Assembly: GCF_001509555.1 (NCBI RefSeq)
Contig: NZ_LMAS01000003.1
Span: forward strand, 311,100-375,099
Origin: Bacillus sp. FJAT-29937
Lineage (GTDB): Bacteria > Bacillota > Bacilli > Bacillales > Cytobacillaceae
Length of the DNA stretch: 64,000 nucleotides
Reading direction: 5' to 3'
Each line of letters begins with the position of its first letter. Positions within the stretch are counted from its first letter, which is position 1. The notes under the pieces are model-generated. The model worked only from the letters and a program-made list of their open reading frames with translations, searched no databases and had not been told where the DNA came from. Below, one piece after another: positions 55,497 to 64,000 of this stretch. Position numbers and translations under genes: made by a program.

Positions 55497-57923
55497 ATGG
55501 ATAACCAAGGCTCACAGGGGACTTTAGATTTATTTTCTGAACAGGACAAGAAGTATATGAAAGGTCGGCATCTTGTAACGATTTTTCATAATGAACAAAA
55601 TTTATATACAGTTTTACGGATTAGAGTGGACGAAACGAATCATCATTATGAAGATAAAGAAGCAGTTATTACAGGATATTTTCCGAAAATGCATGAGCAG
55701 GAAACATATATTTTTTACGGAGATTTGAAAGACCACCCTAAATTTGGAGTTCAGCTTCATGCCAGCCATTATCGCAAAGATATCCCTCAGACTAAACAGG
55801 GCGTTGTCAACTATCTTTCCAGTGAATTATTTAAAGGCATCGGTAAAAAAACAGCCGAAAATATCGTCGATGTATTGGGAGAAAATGCAATCACTAGAAT
55901 TCTAAATGAACCTTCCCTTCTTGACGGAATCCCAAAACTGCCTCCTGAAAAAGCGAAGTCCCTATACGATACACTCATGCAGCATCAAGGTATTGAGCAG
56001 GCGATGATTGCTTTAAATGAGTACGGATTTGGACCACAGCTTTCAATGAGGATTTACCAATTCTATAAAGAGCAGACGATAGAAACAATCCAGAATAATC
56101 CTTATAGGCTCGTAGAGGATATTGAGGGAATTGGTTTTGGCAGGGCAGATGAGCTTGGATATAAGCTCGGAATATCGGGCAATCATCCAGCAAGAATTAG
56201 AGCAGCCTGCCTTTACATATTGGAAATGGAAAGCATGCAGGCTGGGCATGTATATGTAGAAGCAAGAGAACTTCTTCAAAGCACGCAAAGACTTTTAGAG
56301 GAAAATAAGCGTGATGAAATTGAATTCAATGATATTTCCAAAGAAGTTATAAAGCTTCAAGAAGAGGGGAAAATCATGGTCGAGGAGCAAAGGTTATATT
56401 TGCCTTCGCTTTATTTTTCCGAAAAGGGACTTGTTACAAATATCAAACGAATTTTGAACCAAACTCAATATGATGAACAATTCCCGGAATCTGAGTTTCT
56501 TCTTGCACTTGGAAAATTAGAAGAACGTCTAAAGGTTCAATATGCGCCGACACAGAAAGAGGCAATCCAAACGGCGCTTATGTCTCCGATGCTGATACTA
56601 ACTGGTGGCCCAGGAACAGGAAAGACAACGGTTATTAAAGGAATTGTTGAATTATATGCGGAACTGCATGGCTGTTCGTTAAATCCTAAAGACTACAAGA
56701 AAGAGGAGCCCTTCCCATTTCTTTTAGCCGCACCAACAGGAAGGGCAGCAAAGAGAATGGCGGAATCCACAGGCTTGCCTGCAGTCACGATTCACAGACT
56801 GCTTGGGTGGAATGGAACCGAGGGGTTCGATCGTGGGGAAGAAAATTTATTGGAAGGTAAAATCTTAATCGTTGATGAAACGTCCATGGTTGATATTTGG
56901 CTGGCCCATCAGCTATTCAAAGCCCTTCCGGAACATTTGCAAGTAATTTTAGTCGGGGATGAGGATCAGCTTCCATCGGTGGGACCGGGTCAGGTTCTCA
57001 AGGATTTGCTGCGTTCCGAGAGAATTCCAACTGTTCGGTTAACTGATATCTACCGTCAAGCTGAAGGATCTTCGATTATCGAGCTTGCTCATGAAATGAA
57101 AAAGGGAAAACTTCCGATAAATGTGACCGCTCAGCAATCCGACAGATCCTTTTTTCAATGCAGTCCAGGGCAAATCGCAACGGTCGTTGAAAAAGTTGTT
57201 TCAAATGCAAAGAAAAAGGGATATACAGCAAAGGATATTCAAGTTCTGGCACCAATGTATAGAGGTCCGGCAGGTATTGATAAATTGAATGAGATTCTTC
57301 AGGAGATTCTCAATCCGAATCCTGACGGAAGTCGGAAAGAGCTCATCTTTGGGGATATTAAATACCGAATAGGCGATAAAGTTCTCCAGCTTGTTAATCA
57401 GCCAGAAAGCCATGTTTTTAACGGGGATATGGGGGAAATCATTTCTATTTTCTATGCAAAGGAAAATACAGAAAAACAGGATATGATTATTGTGTCCTTT
57501 GATGGAATAGAAGTAACTTATACACGTCAAGACTTAAATCAAATTACCCTTGCCTATTGCTGCTCTGTTCACAAATCACAGGGAAGTGAGTTTCCAATTG
57601 TGATTCTGCCGGTTGTGAAAAGTTATTATCGTATGCTGCGAAGAAATTTATTGTATACAGCGATTACCCGCAGTAAACAATTTCTCATATTATGTGGGGA
57701 AGAAGAAGCATTTAGATTAGGAGTAGAAAGAACAGATGAATTATCAAGGCTCACTACTCTAACTGAAAGGCTGCAGGAGACCATTTTGGACTCGAATGAA
57801 GTTGAAAAATCTGAAGCTGACGGTGATGAATTTCCAATTTATGAAGTGCTCATGAAAGTAGATCCATTAATAGGAATGGAAAAAATCACGCCGTATGATT
57901 TTATGGAAACAGAAAGAAGCTAA
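55497..57923 (+). CDS. recD2: ATP-dependent DNA helicase RecD2 (YrrC)
   Basis: 808-residue SF1B 5'-3' helicase. An N-terminal region with OB and helix-hairpin-helix elements (SSELFKGIGKKTAENIVDVLG, VEDIEGIGFGRADELG) precedes the motor with Walker A LTGGPGTGKTT (about 368), DETSMVD, GDEDQLPSVGPGQV, an SH3-like domain and the final motifs VHKSQGSEF and LLYTAITRSK. Acts in replication fork and repair, independently of RecBC. ATG at 55497 has AAGGAGG 7 bases upstream; the GTG one codon earlier is less well spaced. Confidence 0.96.
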   Translation: MDNQGSQGTLDLFSEQDKKYMKGRHLVTIFHNEQNLYTVLRIRVDETNHHYEDKEAVITGYFPKMHEQETYIFYGDLKDHPKFGVQLHASHYRKDIPQTKQGVVNYLSSELFKGIGKKTAENIVDVLGENAITRILNEPSLLDGIPKLPPEKAKSLYDTLMQHQGIEQAMIALNEYGFGPQLSMRIYQFYKEQTIETIQNNPYRLVEDIEGIGFGRADELGYKLGISGNHPARIRAACLYILEMESMQAGHVYVEARELLQSTQRLLEENKRDEIEFNDISKEVIKLQEEGKIMVEEQRLYLPSLYFSEKGLVTNIKRILNQTQYDEQFPESEFLLALGKLEERLKVQYAPTQKEAIQTALMSPMLILTGGPGTGKTTVIKGIVELYAELHGCSLNPKDYKKEEPFPFLLAAPTGRAAKRMAESTGLPAVTIHRLLGWNGTEGFDRGEENLLEGKILIVDETSMVDIWLAHQLFKALPEHLQVILVGDEDQLPSVGPGQVLKDLLRSERIPTVRLTDIYRQAEGSSIIELAHEMKKGKLPINVTAQQSDRSFFQCSPGQIATVVEKVVSNAKKKGYTAKDIQVLAPMYRGPAGIDKLNEILQEILNPNPDGSRKELIFGDIKYRIGDKVLQLVNQPESHVFNGDMGEIISIFYAKENTEKQDMIIVSFDGIEVTYTRQDLNQITLAYCCSVHKSQGSEFPIVILPVVKSYYRMLRRNLLYTAITRSKQFLILCGEEEAFRLGVERTDELSRLTTLTERLQETILDSNEVEKSEADGDEFPIYEVLMKVDPLIGMEKITPYDFMETERS

Positions 57924-57968
57924 GGAAGAGCGGTTATAAAAAACTGTTCTTTTCTTAGCTTTTTTATT
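57917..57968 (+). terminator. Terminator after recD2
   Basis: AAGCTAAGGAAGAGCGGTT pairs with AACTGTTCTTTTCTTAGCTT (a few wobble/mismatch positions), then TTTTTATTT. The stem includes the recD2 stop codon. Confidence 0.88.
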
Positions 57969-57983
57969 TGGGGGGTTATTGAA

Positions 57984-58151
57984 TTGGGCAAATGGAATGA
58001 GGAAGCAGCTCCAAATAATAATATGACAGCGGTAGAAAAAAGTAAGTCTAAGCTTGTAAAAAGCAAGCAAGAAGTGGAGTTTTCTGAAGAGCTTTCAGAT
58101 GGCGGAGAACGAAATGAAAGGTTCAATAAGCCAAGATATAACAAGAAATAA
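57984..58151 (+). CDS. Hypothetical 55-residue hydrophilic protein
   Basis: TTG start with GGGGGG 8 bases upstream; begins MGKWNEEAAPNNNMTAVEKSK and ends FNKPRYNKK. Highly charged and polar, no membrane segment, low complexity, resembling small spore or stress proteins of bacilli only in composition. Located between the recD2 terminator and the yrrD-like gene. The strong binding site and clean stop support it, but it is not recognised. Confidence 0.55.
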   Translation: MGKWNEEAAPNNNMTAVEKSKSKLVKSKQEVEFSEELSDGGERNERFNKPRYNKK

Positions 58152-58257
58152 CAATCCTTCAAAAATGATTTTAATGGGGAGATTGGTAACTGAATTACCT
58201 TATTTTTAGATGAAAGAACACGCAAACTATAAATGTTCCGGAAGGGTGGGACATCTT

Positions 58258-58731
58258 TTGCGGACATTTTCACTATTAAAAGGACTACCAGTTATAGAAA
58301 TAAAAAGTGGCACAAAAATTGGCGAGGTTTTTGATATAAGCATTTCAAACGATGGGGTTGTTACAGGCTTAATTGTTCGAAAAGGCGCTCTCTTCAAAAA
58401 ATCACTTTTACTTGAAGTGAAGAATGTTTCATCATTTGGATGGGATGGAGTCATGGTTGAGACCGAACAGGCTCTCGAGCCAATAAAGAAAACGGACGAA
58501 TACACCTTTGATAGCCAAAACAGGCTAATTGGGAAAATGATGATGACAAGAGAAGGGGAACGGCTAGGGTTATTAGAGGATGTATATTTTCAAGAAGAAG
58601 TGGGGACAATTGTAGGGTATGAACTATCGGATGGCTTTTTTTCAGATATGCTGGAAGGAAAACGCGTGGTAAAAACCGAGGCTCCCCCTGCAATTGGAAA
58701 GGACGCTATCATTGTGAACGTAAAAGAGTGA
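58258..58731 (+). CDS. yrrD: PRC-barrel domain protein YrrD
   Basis: 157-residue protein with two PRC-barrel domains (about 5-75: FSLLKGLPVIEIKSGTKIGE; and about 85-155: LIGKMMMTREGERLGLLEDVYF). These beta-barrels occur in RNA-processing and photosynthesis proteins; function here unknown. TTG at 58258 preceded by GGAAGGGTGGG is preferred to an ATG at 58210 because MRTFSLLKGLPV is the typical family beginning. Confidence 0.85.
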   Translation: MRTFSLLKGLPVIEIKSGTKIGEVFDISISNDGVVTGLIVRKGALFKKSLLLEVKNVSSFGWDGVMVETEQALEPIKKTDEYTFDSQNRLIGKMMMTREGERLGLLEDVYFQEEVGTIVGYELSDGFFSDMLEGKRVVKTEAPPAIGKDAIIVNVKE

Positions 58732-58743
58732 GGTGTCTGCTCC

Positions 58744-58935
58744 ATGTTAAAATGTCCTAATTGCCAAAGCAAAGATATTGGAAAAATTGGTATCAGTCAA
58801 TATTATTGCTGGGGCTGCTTTATTGAGCTAACCATTTCTAAAGGTGTCATTAATACCCATCAGGTTGAAGAAGATGGAACATTGAGTTCACTTGATGACC
58901 TATTTGAAGAAGAAGAACGCCGATATCTTTCCTAG
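58744..58935 (+). CDS. yrzR: Small zinc-ribbon protein (YrzR-like)
   Basis: 63 residues with two CxxC pairs, CPNC (4-7) and CWGC (22-25), the layout of a zinc ribbon, and an acidic C-terminal tail. Function unknown. Twelve bases after yrrD, with GAGGTGT upstream, so likely in the same transcript. Confidence 0.8.
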   Translation: MLKCPNCQSKDIGKIGISQYYCWGCFIELTISKGVINTHQVEEDGTLSSLDDLFEEEERRYLS

Positions 58936-58997
58936 AAGTTTCGGACTTCTAGCCCATCGTTGCATTAACAAAAAAATATTGTAACGAGGTGATTAGA

Positions 58998-59129
58998 TTG
59001 AAAAAAATGATAACTACAGCCATGGCATTCGGTGCTGGAATGGCTGCCTATAACCTTGTTCAAAGAAATAACCTAATGTCGCAGCGTCAAATGAAAAAAC
59101 TGCAAAGAAGAATGACCAAACTATTTTAA
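58998..59129 (+). CDS. yrzQ: Small YrzQ-family protein (DUF3918)
   Basis: 43 residues: MKKMITTAMAFGAGMAAYN gives one short hydrophobic helix, followed by a basic tail (SQRQMKKLQRRMTKLF). TTG start with GAGGTGAT 4 bases upstream. Matches the small YrzQ/DUF3918 proteins found at this place in Bacillus. A terminator follows within 10 bases. Confidence 0.8.
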   Translation: MKKMITTAMAFGAGMAAYNLVQRNNLMSQRQMKKLQRRMTKLF

Positions 59130-59137
59130 ACTTGAGA

Positions 59138-59177
59138 GAGGCTAACACTTTATTCGTGTGTTAGCCTTTCTTTTTTG
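59138..59177 (+). terminator. Terminator after yrzQ
   Basis: AGGCTAACAC pairs with GTGTTAGCCT, followed by TTCTTTTTT. Confidence 0.92.
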
Positions 59178-59232
59178 GGTGAATAATTTACACAATTTGT
59201 ACGAAAAATAAAAAATATTAAGGAGGGAGAAC

Positions 59233-60315
59233 GTGGATATTCGGTTAAAATGGTATTACCGCTTAGGTTTTCTCCTTCTTTTATTTATAGTCTTATTTGT
59301 TTTTTTGAAGCTAAGAGAGTTATGGCTGCCCATTTTAAAAGTTACATTTGCCGTGCTGCTTCCATTCATTATTGCAGCCTTTATATCTTATTTGCTTCAT
59401 CCAATTGTGGAAAAACTTCATAATAGCGGTCTTCATAAAGGAATTGCTGTTTTCGGCATTTATATCTTATTTTTTGGAGGGATTGGTTTGGCCCTTTATA
59501 AAGGGATCCCAGCCTTCATACATCAATTAGAAGATCTTTCAGAGAATGCGCCGCAATTTGCGAATCAATATCGAGGTTGGATTGATATCATCCAAGAGAA
59601 AACCTCATCATGGCCAGAGGGGATTCAGACAAGAATTGATGAAGGGATTCTCGCTATGGAATCTTCTTTAGATAAGATGCTTTCGAAAAGTGCTAATATC
59701 CTAATAAATATATTAAATTATTCTATTATTATTGCCCTTATTCCGTTTATATCTTTTTATATGATCAAGGATTATGAATTAATGAAACGGACCGTGTGGT
59801 ATTTAACACCTAGAAAATGGAGGCAAGAAGGCATATTATTTTTGCGGGATATTGATAAGTCTCTTGGAGGCTATATACGAGGACAGATCATTGTCTGTGT
59901 GGCTATAGGAGTTATATCTGCACTGCTCTTTTGGTTCGTTGGGATGAAATATCCATTGCTGCTTGGTTTAATAATTGGCTTAACAAATGTGATCCCCTAT
60001 TTCGGTGCATTTGTCGGTGCCATCCCAGCAGTCATTATTGCTTTCGCGATATCAATTAAAATGGTGATCATTTCGGTTATTATCGTATTTGTCCTGCAAT
60101 TTCTCGAAGGCAACATATTATCCCCAATGATTGTTGGGAAAAGTTTAGATATGCACCCGCTAGTCATTATGTTTGCCCTTTTGGCTGGAGGGGAAGCAGG
60201 CGGTGTCATCGGCTTAATCATTGCCGTGCCTGTTTTGGCTGTTATAAAAGTAAGTCTCGTCCATGCTAGATCCCACTTTATTAAAGGACCTAACTCAAAA
60301 TTTTCGCGTTCTTGA
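59233..60315 (+). CDS. yrrI: AI-2E family transporter (YrrI)
   Basis: 360-residue membrane protein with about seven helices; the C-terminal block GLIIGLTNVIPYFGAFVGAIPAVIIAF and EGNILSPMIVGKSLDMHPL is the AI-2E exporter signature. Members export autoinducer-2-like compounds or act as ion carriers; the substrate here is not determined. GTG start with AAGGAGGGA upstream. The position before alaS is as in B. subtilis. Confidence 0.9.
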   Translation: MDIRLKWYYRLGFLLLLFIVLFVFLKLRELWLPILKVTFAVLLPFIIAAFISYLLHPIVEKLHNSGLHKGIAVFGIYILFFGGIGLALYKGIPAFIHQLEDLSENAPQFANQYRGWIDIIQEKTSSWPEGIQTRIDEGILAMESSLDKMLSKSANILINILNYSIIIALIPFISFYMIKDYELMKRTVWYLTPRKWRQEGILFLRDIDKSLGGYIRGQIIVCVAIGVISALLFWFVGMKYPLLLGLIIGLTNVIPYFGAFVGAIPAVIIAFAISIKMVIISVIIVFVLQFLEGNILSPMIVGKSLDMHPLVIMFALLAGGEAGGVIGLIIAVPVLAVIKVSLVHARSHFIKGPNSKFSRS

Positions 60316-60323
60316 AGGAAATG

Positions 60324-60353
60324 TTGACAAACATGAATTTAACTCGTTATAAT
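60324..60353 (+). promoter_or_regulatory. Sigma-A promoter of alaS
   Basis: TTGACA (60324-60329), 18-base spacer, perfect TATAAT (60348-60353). Confidence 0.85.
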
Positions 60354-60359
60354 TCAGAC

Positions 60360-60613
60360 TATATTAGAAAAGCTAAACCTAGAAAATACGAAGAAGGAAC
60401 GAGTATGTTATAGACCATCTAAAGAAAGGGAATTCCTTGGCTGGAAGAATTCCTAGATGAAGGATAACAGAACGCTAATCCCGAGTGCAGCTAATACCTG
60501 CCGTTTATTCCGCGTTAAGGATCTGAGAGATGAAAGCATTTTTTCTGTTTTCATAATCAGGGTGGTACCACGAGTATAGCTCTCGTCCCTGTTTTGGGAT
60601 GAGGGCTTTTTTG
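60360..60613 (+). promoter_or_regulatory. T-box leader of alaS
   Basis: T-box sequence AGGGTGGTACCACG at 60559-60572 precedes the terminator AGCTCTCGTCCC/GGGATGAGGGCT with a T-run (60578-60612). In the specifier segment GAACGCTAATCC the codon GCT (60474-60476) is alanine, in agreement with the downstream gene. Uncharged tRNA-Ala would promote readthrough. Confidence 0.95.
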
Positions 60614-60674
60614 CGTAGAAAAATACTTGGGTCATAGCAAAATAACACTTAACATAAATTTAGGAGGAAAAAAC

Positions 60675-63308
60675 ATGAAACAATTATCAGGTTCTGACAT
60701 TCGCCGTCTGTTTTTAGAGTTTTTCAAGGAAAAAGGCCACTCTATTGAACCGAGTGCTTCTTTAGTACCGCATGAAGATCCATCTTTGCTTTGGATTAAT
60801 AGTGGAGTTGCTACGTTGAAGAAATATTTTGATGGCCGTGTGATTCCGGAAAATCCAAGAATTACGAACGCCCAAAAGTCCATTCGTACAAATGATATTG
60901 AAAACGTTGGAAAAACAGCTCGCCATCATACTTTTTTTGAAATGCTTGGGAATTTCTCGATTGGCGACTATTTTAAAGAGGAAGCAATTGAATGGGCTTG
61001 GGAATTTCTTACCGATGAAAAGTGGATTGGGTTTGAAGCGGAAAAGTTATCTGTCACAATCCATCCGGAAGATGATGAAGCATTTGATATTTGGAGAAAG
61101 CAAATTGGTGTTCCAGAAGAAAGAATCATTCGTTTAGAAGGAAACTTCTGGGATATTGGCGAAGGTCCAAGCGGCCCGAATACCGAAATCTTTTATGATC
61201 GTGGACCTGAGTATGGCGATGATTTAAATGATCCTGAATTATACCCAGGCGGAGAAAATGAGAGATATCTTGAAGTATGGAATCTTGTTTTCTCAGAATT
61301 TAATCATAATCCTGATGGAACATATACTCCACTTCCGAAGAAAAATATTGATACTGGGATGGGACTTGAACGGATGGCATCCGTTGTTCAAAATGTCCGT
61401 ACAAACTTTGATACAGACCTTTTCATGCCAATCATCCGCGGAACAGAAGAAATCTCCGGTGTGAAATATGGAAAAAACATCGAAACTGACGTTGCATTTA
61501 AAGTAATTGCCGATCATATTCGGACAGTTGCATTTGCGGTCGGAGATGGGGCGCTCCCATCAAATGAAGGCCGTGGATATGTATTGCGACGCTTGCTGCG
61601 CAGAGCGGTCCGTTATGCAAAACAAATCAATATCAATCGTCCATTTATGTTTGAGCTAGTTCCAGTCGTTGGCGAGATTATGCAGGACTTCTACCCGCAA
61701 GTGAAAGAAAAAGAAGAATTTATCCAAAAAGTAATTAAAAATGAAGAGGAACGTTTCCATGAAACCCTTCATGAAGGACTGACAATTTTATCAGCCGTTA
61801 TTAAAAAGGAAAAAGAAAAAGGAAGCGACCTAATCCAAGGTGAGGATGTTTTCCGTTTATATGATACGTATGGTTTTCCTGTAGAGTTAACAGAAGAATA
61901 TGCTGAAGAAGAAGGCATGAAGGTTGATCATGATGGTTTTGAGCTAGAAATGAACCGTCAGCGTGAACGTGCTAGAGCAGCAAGACAAGATGTTGATTCT
62001 ATGCAGGTTCAAGGTGGAGTGTTAGGAGAAATAAAGGTTGAAAGTCAATTTACTGGCTATGATCACCTTGAGGCAGATTCGCAAATTGTAGCTATCGTTA
62101 AAGATGGACAGCTGATTAATGAAGCACAATCAGGCGAAGAAGTACAGCTTATTTTAGATGTTACGCCTTTCTATGCGGAGAGCGGCGGTCAAATCGCTGA
62201 CAGCGGAATTTTGGAAGCTGAAGGGTTAAAAGTTGTGATTAAAGATGTTCAAAAGGCACCTAATGGCCAAAATCTTCATAAAGCAATCGTTGAAGCAGGA
62301 ACGCTGAAATTAAATGATCGTGTGCATGCAAGCGTGGATGCAGCATCACGTTCAAAGATCATTAAGAATCATACAGCAACCCATTTGCTTCATCAGGCGT
62401 TAAAAGATGTTCTTGGAAATCATGTGAACCAAGCAGGTTCATTGGTTGAGCCCGACCGTTTGCGCTTTGACTTCTCACACTTCGGTCAAATTACCGCTGA
62501 AGAGCTTGAGCAAATTGAAAACATCGTGAATGAAAAAATTTGGCGCAGCTTGGAATTACAAATTGATTTTAAAGACATTGAAGAGGCTAAAGCGATGGGA
62601 GCTATGGCGCTATTCGGCGAAAAATATGGCAAGGTTGTCCGTGTCGTTCAAGTCGGCGACTATAGTCTTGAGCTTTGCGGGGGATGCCATGTTCCAAACA
62701 CATCTGTGATTGGTCTATTCAAAATCCAATCTGAAAGCGGTATTGGCGCCGGTACACGCAGAATTGAGGCTGTGACGGGTGAAGCAGCATACCAATTATT
62801 AAATGATCAAATAAATATTTTAAAGGAAGCTGCAAATAAATTAAAAGCCAATCCGAAAGATTTATCTGTAAGAATTGAGGGGCTATTAACCGAAATGAAG
62901 CAGCTGCAAAGAGAAAATGAATCATTGGCAGCGAAATTGGGCAATATTGAAGCTGGAAGCCTTGTTTCGAAAGCGAAAGAGATTAATGGAGTAACGGTTC
63001 TAGCCGCTAAAGTTGCAGCATCTGACATGAATAACCTGCGTAATATGGCAGACGACTTAAAGAATAAGCTTGGTTCCGCCATTGTTGTATTAGGCAGTGT
63101 TAATGATGATAAAGTTAATTTAATTGCTGGTGTGACAAAGGATTTAATTGAAAAAGGATTCCAGGCCGGAAAAATTATTAAAGAAGTGGCTACTCGCTGC
63201 GGAGGTGGAGGCGGCGGCCGTCCTGATATGGCACAAGCAGGCGGTAAAGATCCAGAAAAGCTTGAAAGTGCATTGAATTTTGTTGAAGAATGGGTTAAAA
63301 CCTTTTGA
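60675..63308 (+). CDS. alaS: Alanyl-tRNA synthetase
   Basis: 877-residue AlaRS: class II catalytic domain (1-240, [30 protein letters not shown]), tRNA-recognition helices, editing domain with the zinc site motifs [16 protein letters not shown] and CGGCHV (about 565-680), and C-terminal DHHA1 domain ([15 protein letters not shown]). AGGAGG lies 7 bases before the ATG at 60675; an open extension upstream would overlap the leader and was rejected. Confidence 0.97.
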   Translation: MKQLSGSDIRRLFLEFFKEKGHSIEPSASLVPHEDPSLLWINSGVATLKKYFDGRVIPENPRITNAQKSIRTNDIENVGKTARHHTFFEMLGNFSIGDYFKEEAIEWAWEFLTDEKWIGFEAEKLSVTIHPEDDEAFDIWRKQIGVPEERIIRLEGNFWDIGEGPSGPNTEIFYDRGPEYGDDLNDPELYPGGENERYLEVWNLVFSEFNHNPDGTYTPLPKKNIDTGMGLERMASVVQNVRTNFDTDLFMPIIRGTEEISGVKYGKNIETDVAFKVIADHIRTVAFAVGDGALPSNEGRGYVLRRLLRRAVRYAKQININRPFMFELVPVVGEIMQDFYPQVKEKEEFIQKVIKNEEERFHETLHEGLTILSAVIKKEKEKGSDLIQGEDVFRLYDTYGFPVELTEEYAEEEGMKVDHDGFELEMNRQRERARAARQDVDSMQVQGGVLGEIKVESQFTGYDHLEADSQIVAIVKDGQLINEAQSGEEVQLILDVTPFYAESGGQIADSGILEAEGLKVVIKDVQKAPNGQNLHKAIVEAGTLKLNDRVHASVDAASRSKIIKNHTATHLLHQALKDVLGNHVNQAGSLVEPDRLRFDFSHFGQITAEELEQIENIVNEKIWRSLELQIDFKDIEEAKAMGAMALFGEKYGKVVRVVQVGDYSLELCGGCHVPNTSVIGLFKIQSESGIGAGTRRIEAVTGEAAYQLLNDQINILKEAANKLKANPKDLSVRIEGLLTEMKQLQRENESLAAKLGNIEAGSLVSKAKEINGVTVLAAKVAASDMNNLRNMADDLKNKLGSAIVVLGSVNDDKVNLIAGVTKDLIEKGFQAGKIIKEVATRCGGGGGGRPDMAQAGGKDPEKLESALNFVEEWVKTF

Positions 63309-63502
63309 TATATACAGAAATTAGTGTAAAATGAAGGTAACCTGTCGAAAATGTTCAATAAATGGATATAATTAGGGGTTTAATTAGAATAACTGAACCT
63401 AATAATCGAACTCAAACGATGATTTGTGAGTATCAAAAATAGTTTCGCATAAAGAAAAGCTCTTTCATTAGAGCTTTCCATCAAAAAAGCGAGGTGTAAG
63501 AA

Positions 63503-63769
63503 ATGAGCTCATTTGATAATACGATGAGATTCAATTTTCCTGAAGAGCCCATGGAACATGATGTTAATCAAGTGCTTTTGCAAGTGTATGAAGCTCTTCA
63601 AGATAAAGGGTATAACCCTATTAACCAAATCGTTGGTTATTTGCTGTCGGGGGATCCTGCTTACATTCCCCGCCATAAGGATGCGCGCAATATTATTCGC
63701 AAGCTCGAACGTGATGAAATCATTGAAGAGTTAGTCAAATCATATTTAAAACAGCAGCGAAAGGGATAA
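63503..63769 (+). CDS. yrzL: IreB family regulatory phosphoprotein (YrzL)
   Basis: 88-residue UPF0297/IreB protein ([15 protein letters not shown] then [35 protein letters not shown]). In enterococci IreB is a threonine-phosphorylated target of the PASTA kinase IreK. The alaS-yrzL-yrrK order is conserved in Firmicutes. GAGGTGT precedes the ATG. Three bases separate it from ruvX. Confidence 0.95.
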   Translation: MSSFDNTMRFNFPEEPMEHDVNQVLLQVYEALQDKGYNPINQIVGYLLSGDPAYIPRHKDARNIIRKLERDEIIEELVKSYLKQQRKG

Positions 63770-63772
63770 TAT

Positions 63773-64000
63773 ATGCGGACAATGGGATTGGATGTCGGCT
63801 CAAAAACGGTCGGCATTGCGCTTAGTGATGCACTAGGCTGGACTGCTCAAGGCTTGGAAACTTTAAAAATAAATGAAGAGAAAAATGTGTTTGGTTTCGA
63901 GCAGATTGGTAAGATTATTAATGAGAATGAAGTTAGTAAAATTGTTGTCGGCTTGCCGAAGAATATGAATGGGACGATCGGTCCGCGTGGAGAAGCAAGC
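63773..64000 (+). CDS. ruvX: Holliday junction resolvase RuvX (YrrK), N-terminal part
   Basis: First 76 codons of the YqgF/RuvX family; the gene runs off the window. [22 protein letters not shown] holds the RNase H-fold first strand with the catalytic aspartate, and [17 protein letters not shown] is the second conserved block. Implicated in Holliday junction resolution or 16S rRNA processing in homologues. AAAGGGA precedes the ATG. Confidence 0.93.
   Translation, partial: MRTMGLDVGSKTVGIALSDALGWTAQGLETLKINEEKNVFGFEQIGKIINENEVSKIVVGLPKNMNGTIGPRGEAS

Overview
The window is a low-GC, Gram-positive chromosomal segment from an endospore-forming member of the Bacillaceae. It is Bacillus-like but not B. 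subtilis itself. The evidence is the dense set of sporulation genes (spoIVFA/spoIVFB, spo0B, safA, a coxA-like lipoprotein gene, bofC, spoVB), Bacillus-type T-box leaders, an L21 leader, 6S RNA between aspS and the tcdA region, strong AGGAGG ribosome binding sites, and a gene order matching the B. subtilis interval from spoIVFA to yrrK with several insertions and replacements. No prophage, IS transposase, CRISPR array, rRNA or tRNA gene was seen.

Layout. 1-7.5 kb: the pro-sigma-K protease pair spoIVFA(partial)/spoIVFB, an RNase E/G gene, the rplU-prp-rpmA ribosomal operon with its L21 autoregulatory leader, spo0B, obg, pheB and pheA. 7.5-13.2 kb: the NAD module, with niaR and nifS on the minus strand and nadB-nadC-nadA on the plus strand, around a NiaR-type operator. 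13.4-17.2 kb: spore coat/cortex genes (safA with an internal repeat array, a kinase-fold gene, a coxA-like gene). 17.2-18.5 kb: a fused shikimate kinase/3-dehydroquinate dehydratase. 18.7-30.6 kb: bofC, ruvAB, queA, tgt, yajC, yrzE, yrbG, spoVB, comN, secDF and a CDF metal transporter. 30.7-36.6 kb: recJ, apt, rel, dtd. 36.9-41.2 kb: an SH3b-amidase and two less conserved minus-strand genes. 41.4-45.5 kb: yrzK-like, T-box-controlled hisS-aspS, and 6S RNA. 45.8-51.9 kb: flavin oxidoreductase, tcdA, an ABC exporter, rarA and a YczE-like membrane protein. 51.9-60.3 kb: cymR, iscS-like, mnmA, yrrB, recD2 and small genes up to the AI-2E family transporter. 60.3-64 kb: T-box alaS, ireB(yrzL) and a partial ruvX(yrrK).

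How genes work together. The NAD block is a self-contained regulon: NiaR represses, and NifS supplies sulfur for the NadA Fe-S cluster. cymR, iscS and mnmA link cysteine control, desulfuration and tRNA 2-thiolation. ruvA/ruvB, recJ, recD2, rarA and ruvX are recombination and repair functions. yajC and secDF belong to the Sec translocon, and queA and tgt make queuosine. prp processes the N-terminal extension of L27 encoded by the next gene.

The non-coding DNA is the most unusual part. A palindromic dispersed element occurs four times plus one remnant. Two copies start exactly one base after a stop codon, and the copies show paired base changes that keep the hairpin. There are also a 51-bp tandem array of terminator-like hairpins, a 52-bp tandem array after 6S RNA, and an inverted-repeat cluster after pheA. 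Five of the seven convergent gene junctions carry one of these repeat structures.
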